This document shows, piece by piece, positions 62,743 to 64,000 of a DNA stretch of 64,000 bases (position 1 is its first letter; each line of letters starts with the position of its first letter). The position numbers and the translations under genes are program-made. The notes beneath the pieces are model-generated. The model was not told the DNA's origin. It saw nothing but the letters and a program-made list of their open reading frames with translations, and did no database searches. The DNA is from Brachybacterium saurashtrense. GTDB lineage: Bacteria > Actinomycetota > Actinomycetes > Actinomycetales > Dermabacteraceae. The stretch is from the NCBI RefSeq assembly GCF_003355475.1, contig NZ_CP031356.1:434001-498000 (forward strand), in the 5' to 3' direction.

Positions 62743-63058
62743 GCGCTGCGGCGGCGCGGGCGTGACGGATCCGACACGCCACCGGCGCGATGACCTGCAC
62801 GGTCGGGGCCGCTGAGCCTTGCCGCGCGCCGCGTGCGCTGGCAGAATGACCCCTTGTGCGCGCCGCGCGCCTCTCTGCCTCAGGGGAGGGCGCATCACGC
62901 GGCCGGGCAGATCCGTGGCGATGGGAGTCGCCGCCAGAGGCCCAGCACACCGGCCCGTGGACCTCGTCCGCGGCCGGACCGACGGTTCCTGACGGACCCC
63001 GCGAGGGTGTCCTACGAACGATGCCGTCCGACCTGAGGCGGAGGGCAGGAGAACGAAC
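62743..63058 (+). other. 316-nt intergenic region and leader before rplS
   Basis: No gene is supported. GGCAGGAGAACGAAC gives a good ribosome site for rplS. CAGAAT at 62841-62846 is a weak -10-like box. Some base-paired segments are possible (cagaggcccag; gtccgacc), but I find no defined ribosomal leader structure. The length suggests that rplS has its own promoter. Confidence 0.4.
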
Positions 63059-63409
63059 ATGCAGAAGCTCGACGAGCTCGACAAGGCGTCGCTCCGCGAC
63101 GACATCCCCGCCTTCCGCGCCGGCGACAACGTCAAGGTGCACGTGAAGGTCATCGAGGGCAACCGCTCCCGCATCCAGGTCTTCCAGGGCTACGTCATCG
63201 GCCGCCAGGGCCACGGCGTGGGCGAGACCTTCCGCGTCCGCAAGATCTCCTTCGGCGTCGGCGTGGAGCGCGTGTTCCCCGTCCACGCCCCGACCGTCGA
63301 CAAGATCGAGGTCGTGACCCGCGGCGACGTGCGCCGCGCGAAGCTGTACTACCTGCGCAACCTCACGGGCAAGAAGGCCCGCATCAAGGAGAAGCGCGAG
63401 CACTCCTGA
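63059..63409 (+). CDS. rplS: 50S ribosomal protein L19
   Basis: A 116-aa protein of the subunit interface. Landmarks are [63 protein letters not shown] and [18 protein letters not shown]. The length is standard. It precedes lepB by 8 nt, a common actinobacterial order. Confidence 0.97.
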   Translation: MQKLDELDKASLRDDIPAFRAGDNVKVHVKVIEGNRSRIQVFQGYVIGRQGHGVGETFRVRKISFGVGVERVFPVHAPTVDKIEVVTRGDVRRAKLYYLRNLTGKKARIKEKREHS

Positions 63410-63417
63410 GTGCACGG

Positions 63418-63993
63418 ATGGTCCGCGACAGCGTGACCCCGCGGCGGCGGCCCCACCTGGTGGTGGCCGCCGCCGTCTGCGTGGTGCTGCTGCTGGTCGC
63501 GGCCGTGGGGGTGCGCCACTACGTGGTCCGTCCCTTCCGGGTCCCGTCGGCCTCCATGGAGCCCGCCCTGCAGGCCGGTGACGTGCTGCTGGTGGACCGT
63601 GCCACGCGCGGCACCGCCGCCCGCGGCGACGTGGTGGTGTTCGACGGGCGCGGCTACTTCGGCCCCGCCGAGGGCGGCGGCCGCTACTGGGTCAAGCGCG
63701 TGATCGCCGTGGGTGGCGACCACGTGGAGTGCTGCACCGACAGCGGCGCGCTCACCGTGGACGGCACCGCGCTCGAGGAGCCCTACCTGAGCCCCGGCAC
63801 CGCCCCCAGCGAGATCGAGTTCGACCTCCTCGTGCCGGAGGGGACGATGTTCGTGCTCGGCGACAACCGTGACGACTCCACCGACTCCCGCCACCTGTTG
63901 GGCGCCCCGGGCGGCGGGATGGTCCCCGTGGAGCGTGTGGTGGGGAGGGTGGACCGCCTGGTGTGGCCACCGCCTCGCAGCGGCTCCCTGTGA
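63418..63993 (+). CDS. lepB: Signal peptidase I
   Basis: A 191-aa membrane-anchored serine protease that cuts Sec and Tat signal peptides. One N-terminal helix (LVVAAAVCVVLLLVAAVGV) anchors it. The catalytic Ser46 is in VPSASMEPAL and the general base Lys93 in YWVKRVIAVGGD. GDNRDDSTDSR closes the fold. The length is short but normal for Gram-positive enzymes. Confidence 0.95.
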   Translation: MVRDSVTPRRRPHLVVAAAVCVVLLLVAAVGVRHYVVRPFRVPSASMEPALQAGDVLLVDRATRGTAARGDVVVFDGRGYFGPAEGGGRYWVKRVIAVGGDHVECCTDSGALTVDGTALEEPYLSPGTAPSEIEFDLLVPEGTMFVLGDNRDDSTDSRHLLGAPGGGMVPVERVVGRVDRLVWPPPRSGSL

Positions 63994-64000
63994 CGCCCAG

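Overview
The window is a very GC-rich, gene-dense chromosomal segment of an actinobacterium. The paired ClpP peptidases, the rpsP-khpA-rimM-trmD-rplS-lepB cluster, the amtB-glnK-glnD operon, the ultrashort ileS T-box, the many GTG starts and 4-nt ATGA gene overlaps, and several ATG starts lying only 6-8 nt after a TANNNT box all fit Actinobacteria. The overall style suggests the Micrococcales, perhaps Brachybacterium or another Dermabacteraceae; that genus guess is inference only.

Layout. 1-7.3 kb: end of a polytopic membrane protein, a minus-strand DNA alkylation repair pair (Ada-AlkA fusion and ogt) followed by a PLP aminotransferase, tRNA-Gly and tRNA-Pro, trigger factor and a RibD-like reductase. 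7.4-12 kb: a secreted NlpC/P60 hydrolase divergent from clpP1-clpP2-clpX-chorismate mutase. 12-21.9 kb: a three-subunit formate dehydrogenase (fdhA-fdhB-nrfD type) whose catalytic subunit is read through an in-frame TGA, followed by selD (minus) and selC-selA-selB (plus). 22-34.5 kb: valS, a lipoate ligase family gene, an unknown 431-aa protein, a three-gene ABC-2 type exporter, a dicarboxylate symporter, an SDR enzyme and an ABC exporter. 34.6-44.9 kb: ferredoxin, T-box controlled ileS, twin lipoproteins, a WXG100-lipase with a possible EspG-like chaperone, folC and a DUF4233 gene. 45-51.7 kb: ndk, ftsY and the nitrogen operon amtB-glnK-glnD. 51.8-54.9 kb: mesX-mesD (folate-independent methionine synthase) with a LysR regulator. 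55-64 kb: ffh, an apparently inserted DUF559-type gene flanked by 23-bp direct repeats, an amidohydrolase and the rpsP to lepB cluster, with an extra lipoprotein gene inserted between khpA and rimM.

How it works together. The most striking block is a self-contained selenocysteine module of about 10 kb. FdhA has a TGA codon where the family carries Sec or Cys. A hairpin directly follows it with the apical loop at the same distance (18 nt) as in E. coli fdhF. SelD (selenophosphate), tRNA-Sec, SelA (Ser to Sec conversion) and SelB (elongation factor) are all encoded next door. Electrons from formate would pass through FdhB to the NrfD membrane subunit and the quinone pool. A second notable block is the mesX-mesD pair, with a palindromic LysR-type site in its promoter region.

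No CRISPR array, prophage, transposase or rRNA gene was seen. The many very long antisense reading frames are by-products of the high GC content.
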